DNA from: JAMDEO01 sp963775295
GTDB lineage: Bacteria; Actinomycetota; Thermoleophilia; RBG-16-64-13
Length of the DNA stretch: 64,000 nt
Assembly (NCBI GenBank): GCA_963775295.1
Contig: CAVZIK010000006.1
Coordinates: forward strand, 2,046,001-2,110,000
Direction of reading: 5' to 3'
Part shown: positions 40,993 through 50,305 of the stretch, in pieces
Numbering within the stretch: position 1 is the first letter of the stretch
Layout: each line of letters starts with the position of its first letter
Program-made: the position numbers and the translations under genes
The notes under the pieces: model-generated
Seen by the model: the letters and a program-made list of their open reading frames with translations, nothing else
What the model was told of the DNA's origin: nothing
The model's database searches: none

Positions 40993-43485
40993 ATGTTTGA
41001 GAGGTTCACAGAGAGAGCTCGTCAGGTAATCGTCCTAGCCCAAGAAGAGGCGAGGACCCTGAAGCACAACTACATCGGTACCGAGCACCTTCTCCTCGGG
41101 CTCCTGAGGGAGGCCGACGGAGTAGCCGCCAGGGTACTGGGCTCTCTGGAAGTAAGTCTAGAAGAAGTACGGGGTGAAGTGGCCCGTATCGTCGGCGAGG
41201 GCGAGAATGAGTCGCAAGGACAGATACCCTTCACTCCCCGGGCCAAAAAGGTTCTCGAACTGGCACTTCGCGAAGCCCTGTCGCTCGGCCACAACTACAT
41301 AGGTACGGAACATATCCTGCTTGGACTGGTGAGGGAGAGCGAGGGCGTGGCTGCGCGCATCCTCAACGATCTTGAGGTCGATGCAGATCGCGTGCGCCAA
41401 GAAGTCATGCGCGTGCTGGCCGGTCCTAGTCGGCGCCAGTCCCGCACCAGCGCCGCCGAAGCGGTGACCGCGGAGGGCAAGGACCGCAAGAGTTCCAAAG
41501 TTCTCGATCAGTTTGGTCGCAACCTGACCAAGTATGCCGAAGAGGACAAACTCGACCCGGTTATCGGCCGCGAGACCGAGATTGAAAGGGTCATGCAGAT
41601 CCTTTCCCGGCGAACCAAGAACAACCCTGTCCTTGTGGGTGAGCCCGGAGTGGGCAAGACCGCGGTTGTGGAAGGCTTGGCGCAACGTATCGCCAAGAAC
41701 GACGTTCCCGGTCTTCTCAAGGACAAGCAGATCTACACCCTTGATCTAGGTGCGCTCGTGGCCGGCTCGAAGTATCGGGGCGAATTCGAGGAACGCCTCA
41801 AGAAGGTCATGAAGGAGATTAGCGAACGGGGCGACATCATCCTGTTTATCGACGAGATTCACAATCTGGTGGGCGCGGGTGCCGCCGAGGGGGCCATCGA
41901 CGCGGCGTCCATTCTCAAGCCGGCTCTGGCTCGGGGTGAGGTCCAGACCATCGGTGCGACTACGCTGGACGAGTACCGTAAGCATCTATCCAAGGACGCG
42001 GCCCTCGAGCGGCGCTTCCAGAAGATAGTAGTGAAAGAACCGAGCGTCATAGAAACCAAGAAGATCCTGGCCGGGCTTCGCGAGCGGTATGAGGCCCATC
42101 ACCGGGTTCGCATCACGGACGAAGCTCTGGAAGCCGCCGCCTACCTTGCGGACCGGTATATCAGCGACCGCTTCCTTCCCGACAAAGCCGTCGACCTCAT
42201 CGACGAAGCCGCCTCGCGCAAGCGCATCCAGAACATGTGCGCTTCTCCAGACCTGCGGGAAGTGGAAGACGCCATCCTTGAAGTGAGGCGCGACAAGGAG
42301 GCGGCGATCGAGGTCCAAGACTTCGAAAAGGCCGCGGCCCTGCGTGATCGTGAGCGGAAACTCCTCGGTCGTAGGCGCGAACTGGAAGAGAAATGGCAGG
42401 AGTCCGATCAAGGAGTCGAGATCTCCATCGGTGAAGAAGAGATCGCCGAAGTCACGGCTATGTGGACCGGCATCCCGGTGGCCAAGCTCACCGAGGCCGA
42501 GACCCACCGGCTGCTGCGCATGGAAGAGGCCTTGCACAAGCGGGTCGTTGGACAGGACGAGGCGGTGCGAGCGGTTTCCCGGGCCATCCGACGGTCGCGG
42601 GCGGGACTAAAAGACCCGCATCGCCCCGCTGGCTCGTTTATCTTCCTGGGACCGTCAGGGGTTGGTAAGACCGAACTTGCTCGCACGCTGGCGGAGTTCC
42701 TGTTCGGCGAAGAGTCGGCGCTTATCCAAGTCGACATGTCAGAGTACATGGAGAAGCACGCCGTCAGCCGCCTGGTTGGTTCGCCGCCAGGCTATGTCGG
42801 CTACGAAGAAGGCGGCCAACTTACCGAGTCGGTGCGCCGCCGGCCTTACTCCGTGGTCCTGCTCGACGAGATCGAGAAGGCTCATCCGGACGTATTCAAC
42901 ATCTTGTTGCAGATCCTCGAAGACGGCCGTCTAACGGACGCTCAGGGGCGGGCGGTGGATTTCCGCAACGCGATTATCATCATGACGTCAAACATCGGCG
43001 CCAACACCATCTCCAAAGGTCAGAGTCTGGGCTTCGGGGAGGCCGTGGCCGAGGGCGGAATGCAGTACGACGACATGAAGATCCGGGTTACCGGTGAGCT
43101 TAAGAAGGTGTTCCGGCCCGAGTTTCTCAACCGTGTGGACGAGGTCATAGTCTTCCGTAAGCTGTCCCGCGATGAGATCAGCGACATAGTCGAACTCATG
43201 CTTTCTCGGGTCGAGGATCAGCTGAAAGACCGCGAAATCGGTCTGGCTCTCACTCCTGAAGCGAAGGCCTTGCTCGTCGACGTGGGGTACGATCCCACGA
43301 TGGGGGCGCGTCCGCTGCGTCGCGCGATCCAGCGTCATGTGGAAGACCTACTCGCCGAAGAGGTTTTGTCGGGCCGTTTCCCGAAGAGCAGTACGGTCCT
43401 TCTCAATCGGGAAGAAGACCATCTGATCATCACGGAAGTGATCCCCGGTGCCCCCGAGGTGCTCGTGACCGACGAGAGCAAGTAG
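40993..43485 (+). CDS. clpC: ATP-dependent Clp protease ATP-binding subunit ClpC
   Basis: An 830-residue Hsp100 unfoldase that feeds ClpP. The N-domain (about 1-145) has two Clp repeats, each with HNYIGTEH(L/I)LLGL. AAA1 carries GEPGVGKT (about 217) and LFIDEIHNLVGAG. The middle domain includes a UVR-like LEVRRDKEAAIEVQDFEKAAALRDRERKL. AAA2 carries GPSGVGKT (about 554), GSPPGYVGYEEGGQLTE and LLDEIEKAHPDVFN. It is the last member of the mcsA-mcsB-clpC stress operon and precedes radA by 13 bases. Without CtsR, its regulation may involve the upstream palindrome. Confidence 0.97.
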   Translation: MFERFTERARQVIVLAQEEARTLKHNYIGTEHLLLGLLREADGVAARVLGSLEVSLEEVRGEVARIVGEGENESQGQIPFTPRAKKVLELALREALSLGHNYIGTEHILLGLVRESEGVAARILNDLEVDADRVRQEVMRVLAGPSRRQSRTSAAEAVTAEGKDRKSSKVLDQFGRNLTKYAEEDKLDPVIGRETEIERVMQILSRRTKNNPVLVGEPGVGKTAVVEGLAQRIAKNDVPGLLKDKQIYTLDLGALVAGSKYRGEFEERLKKVMKEISERGDIILFIDEIHNLVGAGAAEGAIDAASILKPALARGEVQTIGATTLDEYRKHLSKDAALERRFQKIVVKEPSVIETKKILAGLRERYEAHHRVRITDEALEAAAYLADRYISDRFLPDKAVDLIDEAASRKRIQNMCASPDLREVEDAILEVRRDKEAAIEVQDFEKAAALRDRERKLLGRRRELEEKWQESDQGVEISIGEEEIAEVTAMWTGIPVAKLTEAETHRLLRMEEALHKRVVGQDEAVRAVSRAIRRSRAGLKDPHRPAGSFIFLGPSGVGKTELARTLAEFLFGEESALIQVDMSEYMEKHAVSRLVGSPPGYVGYEEGGQLTESVRRRPYSVVLLDEIEKAHPDVFNILLQILEDGRLTDAQGRAVDFRNAIIIMTSNIGANTISKGQSLGFGEAVAEGGMQYDDMKIRVTGELKKVFRPEFLNRVDEVIVFRKLSRDEISDIVELMLSRVEDQLKDREIGLALTPEAKALLVDVGYDPTMGARPLRRAIQRHVEDLLAEEVLSGRFPKSSTVLLNREEDHLIITEVIPGAPEVLVTDESK

Positions 43486-43498
43486 GGCGGGGCGGCCC

Positions 43499-44896
43499 AT
43501 GCCGCGCGACAAAAGCTCCTACGTTTGTGGGGAGTGCGGATATGCGTCTCCGGGATGGTTGGGGCGGTGTCCGGGGTGCGGACAGTGGAACACTATCAGC
43601 GAGATACCGCGGGTTTCGGCCGCTCCTTCGGGGCGGCCGAACCGTTTTCAATCCAGGATAGCCGCGCCTAAGCCGGTCCGGCTTGGCGACATCGATCCCT
43701 CAAAACAGATCCGCATCGACACCGGCCTGGGTGAGCTCAATCGCGTTCTGGGCGGTGGTCTGGTCGCGGGTTCGGTGGTGTTGGTGGGTGGCGAGCCCGG
43801 CATCGGCAAGAGCACCCTGCTTCTGCAGTCTCTCATTAGCATGGAAGCGGCAGGCTCATCCACTCTACTCATCTCAGGCGAAGAATCGCCGGCTCAAGTG
43901 AAACTCCGCAGCGCCCGTCTGAACGGAGACGGGAGCACGTTACGTCTGCTGGGTGAAACTCAGACCGAAGTGGTGGTTGCTTCTCTCGAGGAGCTGAAGC
44001 CCGCGGTGTGCGTGGTCGACTCGATACAGACCCTGTGGTCATCGGAAGTCTCGTCGACGCCCGGCTCGGTGGCACAGATACGCGAAGCGACCAGCCAACT
44101 TGTGCGCGTGGCCAAGGCGAACAACATTGCCCTGGTCCTGGTCGGGCACGTAACCAAAGAGGGAGAACTGGCTGGTCCCAGGGTGCTCGAGCACATGGTG
44201 GATGCGGTGCTGTCGTTTGACGGCGAACGTGCTCAGCCGTACCGCATCCTGCGGTCGGTGAAGAATCGGTTCGGCTCCACGAACGAGGTCGGGGTGTTTC
44301 AGATGGCCGAGCAGGGACTTCTGGAGGTCCCAGACCCGTCATCGCTGTTCCTGGAGGAGGGAGACCTGAGATCAGGTTCGGCCGTGGTACCCGTTCTCGA
44401 GGGCAGCCGGTGCCTGTTAGCGGAGATTCAGGCGTTGGTGGCGCCAAGCAGCCTTGCGATGCCCCAGAGGGTCGCTCGGGGTGTGGATCGGAACCGGCTT
44501 ACCATGATCGTTGCTGTTTTGGCTCGAAGAGCGCGACTCCCGCTGCTGAAATGCGACATTTTTGTTAACGTAGCTGGTGGACTTGCTGTTGAGGACCCGG
44601 CGGCCGATTTGGCCGTGGCTCTGGCGGTGGTATCCGCTTGGCGTGACGGCCCCCGGGGCCAAGGAGTGGCCGCTTTTGGGGAGCTCAGCCTTACCGGGAA
44701 GGTGCGGTACTCGCTCCAGGGCGACAAGCGCTTCCAGGAACTGGCTAGGCGCGGGTTCCAGCGGGTCCTGGTGCCCGACCGAAACGCCGAGGAGATAATT
44801 GGGGCTGGTATCCGGCTCGAGGGCGTGAGGCTGGAGGCGGTAACAGATATCGGGCAAGCGGTTAATTTGACCGCAGTGAGGAGCGCGAGTGGGTAA
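43499..44896 (+). CDS. radA: DNA repair protein RadA
   Basis: A 465-residue RecA-like ATPase promoting branch migration in recombination. An N-terminal zinc finger (CGECGYASPGWLGRCPGCG, about 10-28), Walker A GEPGIGKSTLL (about 98) and the RadA-specific KNRFGSTNEVGVF (about 256) are present. A C-terminal Lon-like domain contains GVDRNRLTMIVAVLARRA and VNVAGGLAVEDPAADLAVALAV. It overlaps the disA start by eight bases, an arrangement shared with Firmicutes. Confidence 0.97.
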   Translation: MPRDKSSYVCGECGYASPGWLGRCPGCGQWNTISEIPRVSAAPSGRPNRFQSRIAAPKPVRLGDIDPSKQIRIDTGLGELNRVLGGGLVAGSVVLVGGEPGIGKSTLLLQSLISMEAAGSSTLLISGEESPAQVKLRSARLNGDGSTLRLLGETQTEVVVASLEELKPAVCVVDSIQTLWSSEVSSTPGSVAQIREATSQLVRVAKANNIALVLVGHVTKEGELAGPRVLEHMVDAVLSFDGERAQPYRILRSVKNRFGSTNEVGVFQMAEQGLLEVPDPSSLFLEEGDLRSGSAVVPVLEGSRCLLAEIQALVAPSSLAMPQRVARGVDRNRLTMIVAVLARRARLPLLKCDIFVNVAGGLAVEDPAADLAVALAVVSAWRDGPRGQGVAAFGELSLTGKVRYSLQGDKRFQELARRGFQRVLVPDRNAEEIIGAGIRLEGVRLEAVTDIGQAVNLTAVRSASG

Positions 44897-45971
44897 ACGG
44901 CCCCCGGCACTGGAAGATAGACTCGTCGAGGCGTTGCAGATGGTCGCGCCGGGTACGCTGATCCGCCAGGCGATCGACAATGTCGTCCGGGCCAAAACTG
45001 GAGCCCTTTTCGTGTTCGCGGACGAAGAAGACGTGCGACCAATGATCTCGGGTGGCATCGACATCGACGTGGAACTGTCGCCCATGATTCTCTACGAGCT
45101 GGCCAAGATGGATGGAGCCATCCTGCTTGACCGCACGGGGAGTCACATCATCCATGCGAACGTGCAGCTCATGCCCGATGCTTCCATCGAATCTCAGGAG
45201 ACGGGCACCCGGCACCGGACGGCGGAGCGGGTCGCCAAGCAGATAGGGGCTCTGTGCATCTCTATCTCGGCCGCTCGCGACGTCGTGACGATATATCTGG
45301 GCCCCATCCGCTATATCATGGAACAGATCCGGGTCATCCTCGATCAGGCCAACCAGGCCCTGCAGACGTTGGAGAAGTTCAAGAGTCGCTTGAATCAGGT
45401 CTCCACTTCCCTTGCCGCGCTGGAGTTCGAGGACGCGGTGACCTTGTACGACGTCCTTAGCGTGCTGCAGCGCTCGGAGATGGTGCTGGTCATAGTGCAG
45501 GAGATCGAGCGCCACATCATCGAACTGGGCAACGAGGGGCGGCTGGTGGAACTGCAACTGGAAGAGCTGATGGTGGACGTGCGCGAAGACCGGGAGGCGG
45601 TTCTTGCCGACTATCTGCCCGATTTGACTCCCGATCGCCTGACCAGAGCGCGTATCGAGCTGGGTTCCCTGCGGTCGGAAGACCTCCTTTCTCTGTCTCG
45701 CCTGGGCGAGATCCTGGGATACGAACCGGGGATCAATGCCTTGGAGGTACACGTGAGTCCGCGGGGGTACCGCATGCTGCGCAAGATTCCCCGTCTCTCG
45801 CGGCATGCCATCGGGGCCCTGATGAGCCGCTACGGCCACCTTCAGGCCATCATTGATGCCTCGGTGGACGACCTGGCCGACGTTGAGGGCATCGACACCG
45901 GTAAGGCCCGTGACGTCAAAGAGGGCTTGGTGCGGCTGCGCGAGCTAAACCTGCTCGAGAGGTACGGCTAA
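44889..45971 (+). CDS. disA: DNA integrity scanning protein DisA (diadenylate cyclase)
   Basis: A 360-residue c-di-AMP synthase. The DAC domain (about 1-145) carries the catalytic MDGAILLD (DGA, about 75) and GTRHRTAERVA (RHR, about 106). A helical linker follows. The C-terminal helix-hairpin-helix DNA-binding part contains LREIPRLS-like KIPRLSRHAIGALMSRYGHLQAI and ASVDDLADVEGIDTGKA. It scans DNA and stops c-di-AMP synthesis at branched structures. It overlaps radA and joins carD by a one-base overlap. Confidence 0.97.
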   Translation: MGKRPPALEDRLVEALQMVAPGTLIRQAIDNVVRAKTGALFVFADEEDVRPMISGGIDIDVELSPMILYELAKMDGAILLDRTGSHIIHANVQLMPDASIESQETGTRHRTAERVAKQIGALCISISAARDVVTIYLGPIRYIMEQIRVILDQANQALQTLEKFKSRLNQVSTSLAALEFEDAVTLYDVLSVLQRSEMVLVIVQEIERHIIELGNEGRLVELQLEELMVDVREDREAVLADYLPDLTPDRLTRARIELGSLRSEDLLSLSRLGEILGYEPGINALEVHVSPRGYRMLRKIPRLSRHAIGALMSRYGHLQAIIDASVDDLADVEGIDTGKARDVKEGLVRLRELNLLERYG

Positions 45972-46483
45972 TGTTCGTCGTGGGTGACACCGTCGTCTAT
46001 CCACAGCACGGCGCAGGGCGTATCGTCGATATGGTGGATCAGGACTTCCAGGGCGAGCCGCGCAGCTACTTTCTCATCGAGATCTTGCACAACCAGATGA
46101 CCGTGATGGTTCCGGTCGACGGACTGGACAAGGCCGGGATCCGGGCGGTCATATCCCAACAAGAGGTGGAAGAACTGGTCGGCGTCCTCCGCGACGATCC
46201 CACCAAGATGCCGGTGAACTGGAGCCGCAGAGTCCGGCATAACCGCGACAAAATCAAGACGGGCGACATCTTCGAGATCGCGGACGTCCTGCGTAATCTG
46301 GCGCTGCGCGACTCCGAGCGTGGTCTGTCTACGGGCGAGAAGCAGATGTTTGGGAAGGTGCGACGAATCATGGCGTCCGAGCTCATGTGCGCCATGTCGA
46401 TGACCGAGGATGAAGCTCTACAATTTCTCGACACGATTCTGAGCGAGGCCTGCGCTCAACAAGAGTTCGTAGGAGAGGAGTAG
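45971..46483 (+). CDS. carD: CarD/CdnL-family transcription regulator
   Basis: A 170-residue RNA polymerase-binding protein. The N-terminal domain (MFVVGDTVVYPQHGAGRIVDM...FLIEILHNQMTVMVPVD) is the beta-subunit-interacting Tudor-like fold; the helical C-terminal half (about 75-165) binds upstream promoter DNA. In actinobacteria CarD stabilises open complexes, notably at rRNA promoters. It sits between disA and the PIN-TRAM gene, as in several Firmicutes and actinobacteria. Start ATG 45971 overlaps the disA stop (TAATG). Confidence 0.95.
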   Translation: MFVVGDTVVYPQHGAGRIVDMVDQDFQGEPRSYFLIEILHNQMTVMVPVDGLDKAGIRAVISQQEVEELVGVLRDDPTKMPVNWSRRVRHNRDKIKTGDIFEIADVLRNLALRDSERGLSTGEKQMFGKVRRIMASELMCAMSMTEDEALQFLDTILSEACAQQEFVGEE

Positions 46484-46486
46484 GCC

Positions 46487-47533
46487 TTGGTCGTCGCGGT
46501 GAGACTGCTCATGGCACTGGTGGGCGGGGTGACCTGCTACGAACTGGGCAGAGCTTTCCTACCACGGGCCGACCTCGGTGGCTTGACCGAGGGGCTGCTC
46601 ACGGTGCTGGCGGTTGTTGTGGGCATCGCGCTGGGACTGCTGCTTGGTGGGTTTGTGGGGCGTGCAGTCACTAAGCTCGGCCGAAGGCTCGACCGAGCCA
46701 GCTCGTTGGTGACTGCAAGCGGCCTTCTTTTCACGACCATCGGGCTGATCGTCGGTCTAGGCGTGGCGGCACTGGGCGGTCTTTCCATCAAGAATCTTCC
46801 TGTGGTCGGCCCCTATCTATTGCCCCTGCTCTATGCGGTCAGCGGTTATCTTTTCGCGTATCTGGGCTATAAGCGGCACACGGATATGGCCCGGGTTCTG
46901 GGCTTCAAGGGTTTGCTGCAGCAACCTGGCATCAAGCAGTTCATCAAGCCCAAGCTGCTGGACACGTCTGCCATCATCGACGGTCGCGTGGGAGACGTTG
47001 TGTCTACCGGCTTTCTCGAGGGTGACCTCGTGATACCGGGCTTCGTGCTGGAGGAGCTGCAGTCCATCGCCGACTCGGCGGAACAGGGCAAGAGGTCTCG
47101 AGGGCGGCGCGGTCTCGATACTGTGCGCAACCTACAGGAGATTCCAAACCGCGTGACGATCATCGAGCGTGACTTCCCGTCCGTGTCTGAGGTCGACGCC
47201 AAGCTCATCAAGCTGGCCAGAGAGATGAAGGCCTGTATCCTCACCACCGACTACAACCTCAACAAGCTTGCTCAGATCCAGGGTGTGGACGTCCTCAATG
47301 TCAACGAACTCTCCCAGTCCCTCAAGGCCATGGTCTTGCCTGGTGAGAGCCTGGGAGTGCGAATTCTGCGTGAGGGCAAGGAAGAGGATCAGGGCGTAGC
47401 TTACCTGGATGATGGGACCATGGTAGTTATCGAGGGCGGCCGTAACCGGGTGGGCGAGGAAGTGGAGGTGGAGGTCACCTCCATCCTTCAGAACCCATCC
47501 GGGAGGATGATCTTCTCGCGGCTCGCCTCTTGA
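46487..47533 (+). CDS. PIN/TRAM-domain integral membrane protein (YacL-like)
   Basis: A 348-residue protein. Four membrane helices occupy about residues 1-125. A PIN nuclease-like domain follows (about 155-285), with LLDTSAIIDGRVGDVV, LVIPGFVLEELQSIAD, RRGLDTVRNLQ and ACILTTDYNLNKLA containing the acidic metal residues. A TRAM domain ends the protein (VAYLDDGTMVVIEGGRNRVGEEVEVEVTSILQ). It could be a membrane-tethered RNase; a specific substrate is not known. TTG 46487 follows GGAGAGGAG. It lies between carD and ispD, as yacL does in B. subtilis. Confidence 0.92.
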   Translation: MVVAVRLLMALVGGVTCYELGRAFLPRADLGGLTEGLLTVLAVVVGIALGLLLGGFVGRAVTKLGRRLDRASSLVTASGLLFTTIGLIVGLGVAALGGLSIKNLPVVGPYLLPLLYAVSGYLFAYLGYKRHTDMARVLGFKGLLQQPGIKQFIKPKLLDTSAIIDGRVGDVVSTGFLEGDLVIPGFVLEELQSIADSAEQGKRSRGRRGLDTVRNLQEIPNRVTIIERDFPSVSEVDAKLIKLAREMKACILTTDYNLNKLAQIQGVDVLNVNELSQSLKAMVLPGESLGVRILREGKEEDQGVAYLDDGTMVVIEGGRNRVGEEVEVEVTSILQNPSGRMIFSRLAS

Positions 47534-47544
47534 CTGGAGGGAAT

Positions 47545-48270
47545 ATGAGCAAATCAGGACCTACCTTGGCAATGGTTGTCGCGGCGGCGGGCTACGGCAC
47601 TCGGCTCAATTCCGGGCTTCCGAAACAATACGTCCCTCTTCTCGGCATTCCCATGCTCCAGCGCACTCTGACCGCTCTCAACTCCTGTCGCCAAGTGGAC
47701 ACCATGCTGGTGGTGGTCAACGTGGAAGACGTGGAGTATTGCAGGGCCGAGATCGTCATGGAACAAATCAGCGACAAGATCGTAAAGGTCGCGGCCGGTG
47801 GAGAGAAGAGACCAGTCTCGGTGCGCAACGGTCTGCTGGCGCTGGCTCAGTTGGGGCGCTGGGACCTAGTCGGCATCCACGACGGGGCGCGTCCGCTCGT
47901 GACCTGCGGGGAGATTGCTCGGGCGGTGGATGAACTGAGCGCCGACGAATCTCTGGACGGGGTCGTCCTCGCCATACCCAGTGTCGACACCATCAAGATC
48001 GCCGACGCATCCGGTATCGTCACGAGCACGCCGGACAGGCGCTCCCTTTGGCGGGCTCAGACGCCGCAGATCTTCCGCTGGGAGGCTCTTATGCGGGCTT
48101 ATACGGACACCGATGAAGCCGAGCTTGGGGGCGTGACCGACGACGCCTGCCTGGTGGAGGCCAACGGGGGACGTGTGAAGATCGTGGAAGGTTCGCCGGA
48201 GAACTTCAAGATCACCGACCGTGTGGATCTCCAACACGCGGAGCACATTCTCGCCGGGCGCCGAACGTGA
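47545..48270 (+). CDS. ispD: 2-C-methyl-D-erythritol 4-phosphate cytidylyltransferase
   Basis: A 241-residue enzyme of the MEP isoprenoid pathway coupling CTP to methylerythritol phosphate. The N-terminus AMVVAAAGYGTRLNSGLPKQYVPLLG is the nucleotide-binding signature. VGIHDGARPLVT, RSLWRAQTPQIFRWEAL and TDDACLVEANG are typical later blocks. ATG 47545 has GGAGGG just upstream; a TTG at 47530 overlapping the previous gene lacks this. It overlaps ispF by four bases (GTGA). Confidence 0.96.
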   Translation: MSKSGPTLAMVVAAAGYGTRLNSGLPKQYVPLLGIPMLQRTLTALNSCRQVDTMLVVVNVEDVEYCRAEIVMEQISDKIVKVAAGGEKRPVSVRNGLLALAQLGRWDLVGIHDGARPLVTCGEIARAVDELSADESLDGVVLAIPSVDTIKIADASGIVTSTPDRRSLWRAQTPQIFRWEALMRAYTDTDEAELGGVTDDACLVEANGGRVKIVEGSPENFKITDRVDLQHAEHILAGRRT

Positions 48271-48773
48271 ACGAAGGCGGGTTGGCCCTGCGCATCGGTC
48301 TGGGCTACGATGCACATCGCTTCGCGCAGGAACGTCCTCTCGTCCTTGGCGGGGTAAGATTGCGCGAAGAGGACGGCCTGGAAGGACACAGTGATGCAGA
48401 CGTTCTCGTTCACGCCGTCATTGACGCGCTTCTGGGCGCGGCCGGGCTCGAGGATATAGGGCATTACTTCCCCGACACCGATCCGGTATTTGCCGGCGCG
48501 GACAGCTTGAAGTTGCTGGAGGCCGTGGGCGGCTTGCTGCGAGACAACGGATGGCAGGTGGCCAACGTAGATGCAGTGGTCATCTGTGAAGAGCCTCGTA
48601 TTGCGGCGCACCGCGCGACCATGAAGAAACGGATGGCAGGAGCCTTGGGAGTATCGGCGACGCAGGTGGGATTGCGGGGCACGACCACCGAAGGCATGGG
48701 ATTTACGGGAAGAGGCGAAGGCATCGCTGCTCAGGCGGTCGCCCTTGTGGAGCGGACCCAGCGGCTGGTTTGA
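48267..48773 (+). CDS. ispF: 2-C-methyl-D-erythritol 2,4-cyclodiphosphate synthase
   Basis: A 168-residue zinc enzyme cyclising CDP-methylerythritol 2-phosphate in the MEP pathway. It contains RIGLGYDAHRF with the metal Asp and His, LEGHSDADVLVHAVIDALLGAAGLEDIGHYFPDTDP, and the C-terminal GLRGTTTEGMGFTGRGEGIAAQAV. GTG 48267 overlaps the ispD stop. IspD and IspF are separate proteins here, not the fused form of some bacteria. Confidence 0.97.
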   Translation: MNEGGLALRIGLGYDAHRFAQERPLVLGGVRLREEDGLEGHSDADVLVHAVIDALLGAAGLEDIGHYFPDTDPVFAGADSLKLLEAVGGLLRDNGWQVANVDAVVICEEPRIAAHRATMKKRMAGALGVSATQVGLRGTTTEGMGFTGRGEGIAAQAVALVERTQRLV

Positions 48774-48811
48774 CGAGCCCGGGTGCGAAGACCTGCTATT
48801 AAAGAGGGACA

Positions 48812-50305
48812 ATGACGATGAGCAACATTCGTGTTCGTTTCGCACCCAGCCCGACTGGATCACTGCATGTGGGCAGCGCTCGCACGGCACTCTACAACTA
48901 TTTGTATGCGCGCCACAACCAGGGCAGCATGGTGCTGCGGGTGGAGGACACCGACCTCAAGCGTTCGACTACTGAACACGATGCGAGCATTATCAGAGAT
49001 CTAGAGTGGCTTGGCCTCACGGCTGACGAGGGCCCGGATGTGGGAGGTCCCTTCGGTCCGTACCGGCAGAGCGAGCGTGCCCCCCTTTACGAAGAGGCGG
49101 TTCAGAAGCTCTTGGCCGAGGGTAAGGCCTACCAGTGCTTTTGCCCGCAGGAGTTACTCGATGAAGTCAAGGCTGAGCAGCAGGCGCGGGGGGAGATGCC
49201 CAAGTACGACCTGCGCTGCCGTTGCTTGGCTCCGGCCGACGTGGAAGCACGTCTTGCCGCGGGGGAGGAGGCCGCCATTCGCTTCGGGGTTCCGGAGGGC
49301 AGCATCACCTTCGACGACCTCATCCATGGGCCCATTACCTTCTCCTCGGACGTGATCGGGGACTTTATCATCAAGCGAACCGATGGCGGCTACGCCTACA
49401 ACTTCGCCGTCGTGGTGGACGACGCCGGCATGCAGATCACGGATGTCATCAGGGGAGAGGACCACATCACCAACACCGCCCGGCAGTTGATGCTGTTCGA
49501 TGCTCTCGGTAAGCCGGCGCCCCGCTACGGTCATCATTCGCTGATCCTGGCTCCGGACGGCAGTAAGCTGTCCAAGCGACATGGGGCCACCTCGATCGGG
49601 GATTTCAAAGGCTTGGGATATCTTTCAGGAGCCATCGTCAACTACTTGGCGCTGCTAAGCTGGCATCCGGCGGACGAGCGCGAGAAGTTCACTCTTCAGG
49701 AACTGGTTCAAGAATTCGATATCGACCGGGTTTCGAAGAGTCCCGCGATCTTCGATATCCACAAGCTCAACTGGCTCAATGGTTTGTATATACGTGAACT
49801 AGATACAAATATGCTATACGAACTCATCGCCCCATACCTGGCGGAAGCCGGGGTAGAGCTTGCTCCGGTTCAGCGCGAGGTAGTCTCTGAGGCGGTCCAG
49901 GCCAACCTGGTGGTACTGAGCGACGCGCCCAAGTATGCAGAGGTCTTCGTGGAGGATGCAGATCCCGCCACGTGCGAGTGCGCGAGCGTGCTGCTAGCGC
50001 CGGGGGTCGAAGCGTTGCTCCGCATGGCTCGGGATACGTTCGCCGCCTTTTCGGCTGAGTTCGTTTCTTCCGCTGAGGCACGCGACGTGCTGCACGGACT
50101 GGTGGAGGCGGCCAAGGGGCAGGGCCTCAAAGGCAGGTCCATTTATCAGCCGCTGCGTGTGGCTCTGAGCGCTCGCACCGAAGGCCCGGAACTCTTCTAC
50201 CTTGTGGGCGGCCTGGGCAAGAGCAAGATCCTCGCCCGTCTCGATGCGGCGGCTGCAATGGTGGCAGGCATGGGCGGCGCTGCCGACGGCGGAAAGGGCG
50301 TGTGA
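48812..50305 (+). CDS. gltX: Glutamyl-tRNA synthetase
   Basis: A 497-residue class I enzyme. It has RFAPSPTGSLHVGSARTALYNYL (HIGH-like motif), LRVEDTD, RYGHHSLILAPDGSKLSKRHGA (KMSKS equivalent KLSKR) and a helical anticodon-binding C-terminus (about 320-490). The cysteine-bearing insert around CFCPQELLDEVKAEQ...YDLRCR looks like a zinc-binding pattern. Since a GlnRS gene is also present, this may be a discriminating enzyme, but that cannot be read directly. It ends in a GTGA overlap with cysS. Confidence 0.97.
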   Translation: MTMSNIRVRFAPSPTGSLHVGSARTALYNYLYARHNQGSMVLRVEDTDLKRSTTEHDASIIRDLEWLGLTADEGPDVGGPFGPYRQSERAPLYEEAVQKLLAEGKAYQCFCPQELLDEVKAEQQARGEMPKYDLRCRCLAPADVEARLAAGEEAAIRFGVPEGSITFDDLIHGPITFSSDVIGDFIIKRTDGGYAYNFAVVVDDAGMQITDVIRGEDHITNTARQLMLFDALGKPAPRYGHHSLILAPDGSKLSKRHGATSIGDFKGLGYLSGAIVNYLALLSWHPADEREKFTLQELVQEFDIDRVSKSPAIFDIHKLNWLNGLYIRELDTNMLYELIAPYLAEAGVELAPVQREVVSEAVQANLVVLSDAPKYAEVFVEDADPATCECASVLLAPGVEALLRMARDTFAAFSAEFVSSAEARDVLHGLVEAAKGQGLKGRSIYQPLRVALSARTEGPELFYLVGGLGKSKILARLDAAAAMVAGMGGAADGGKGV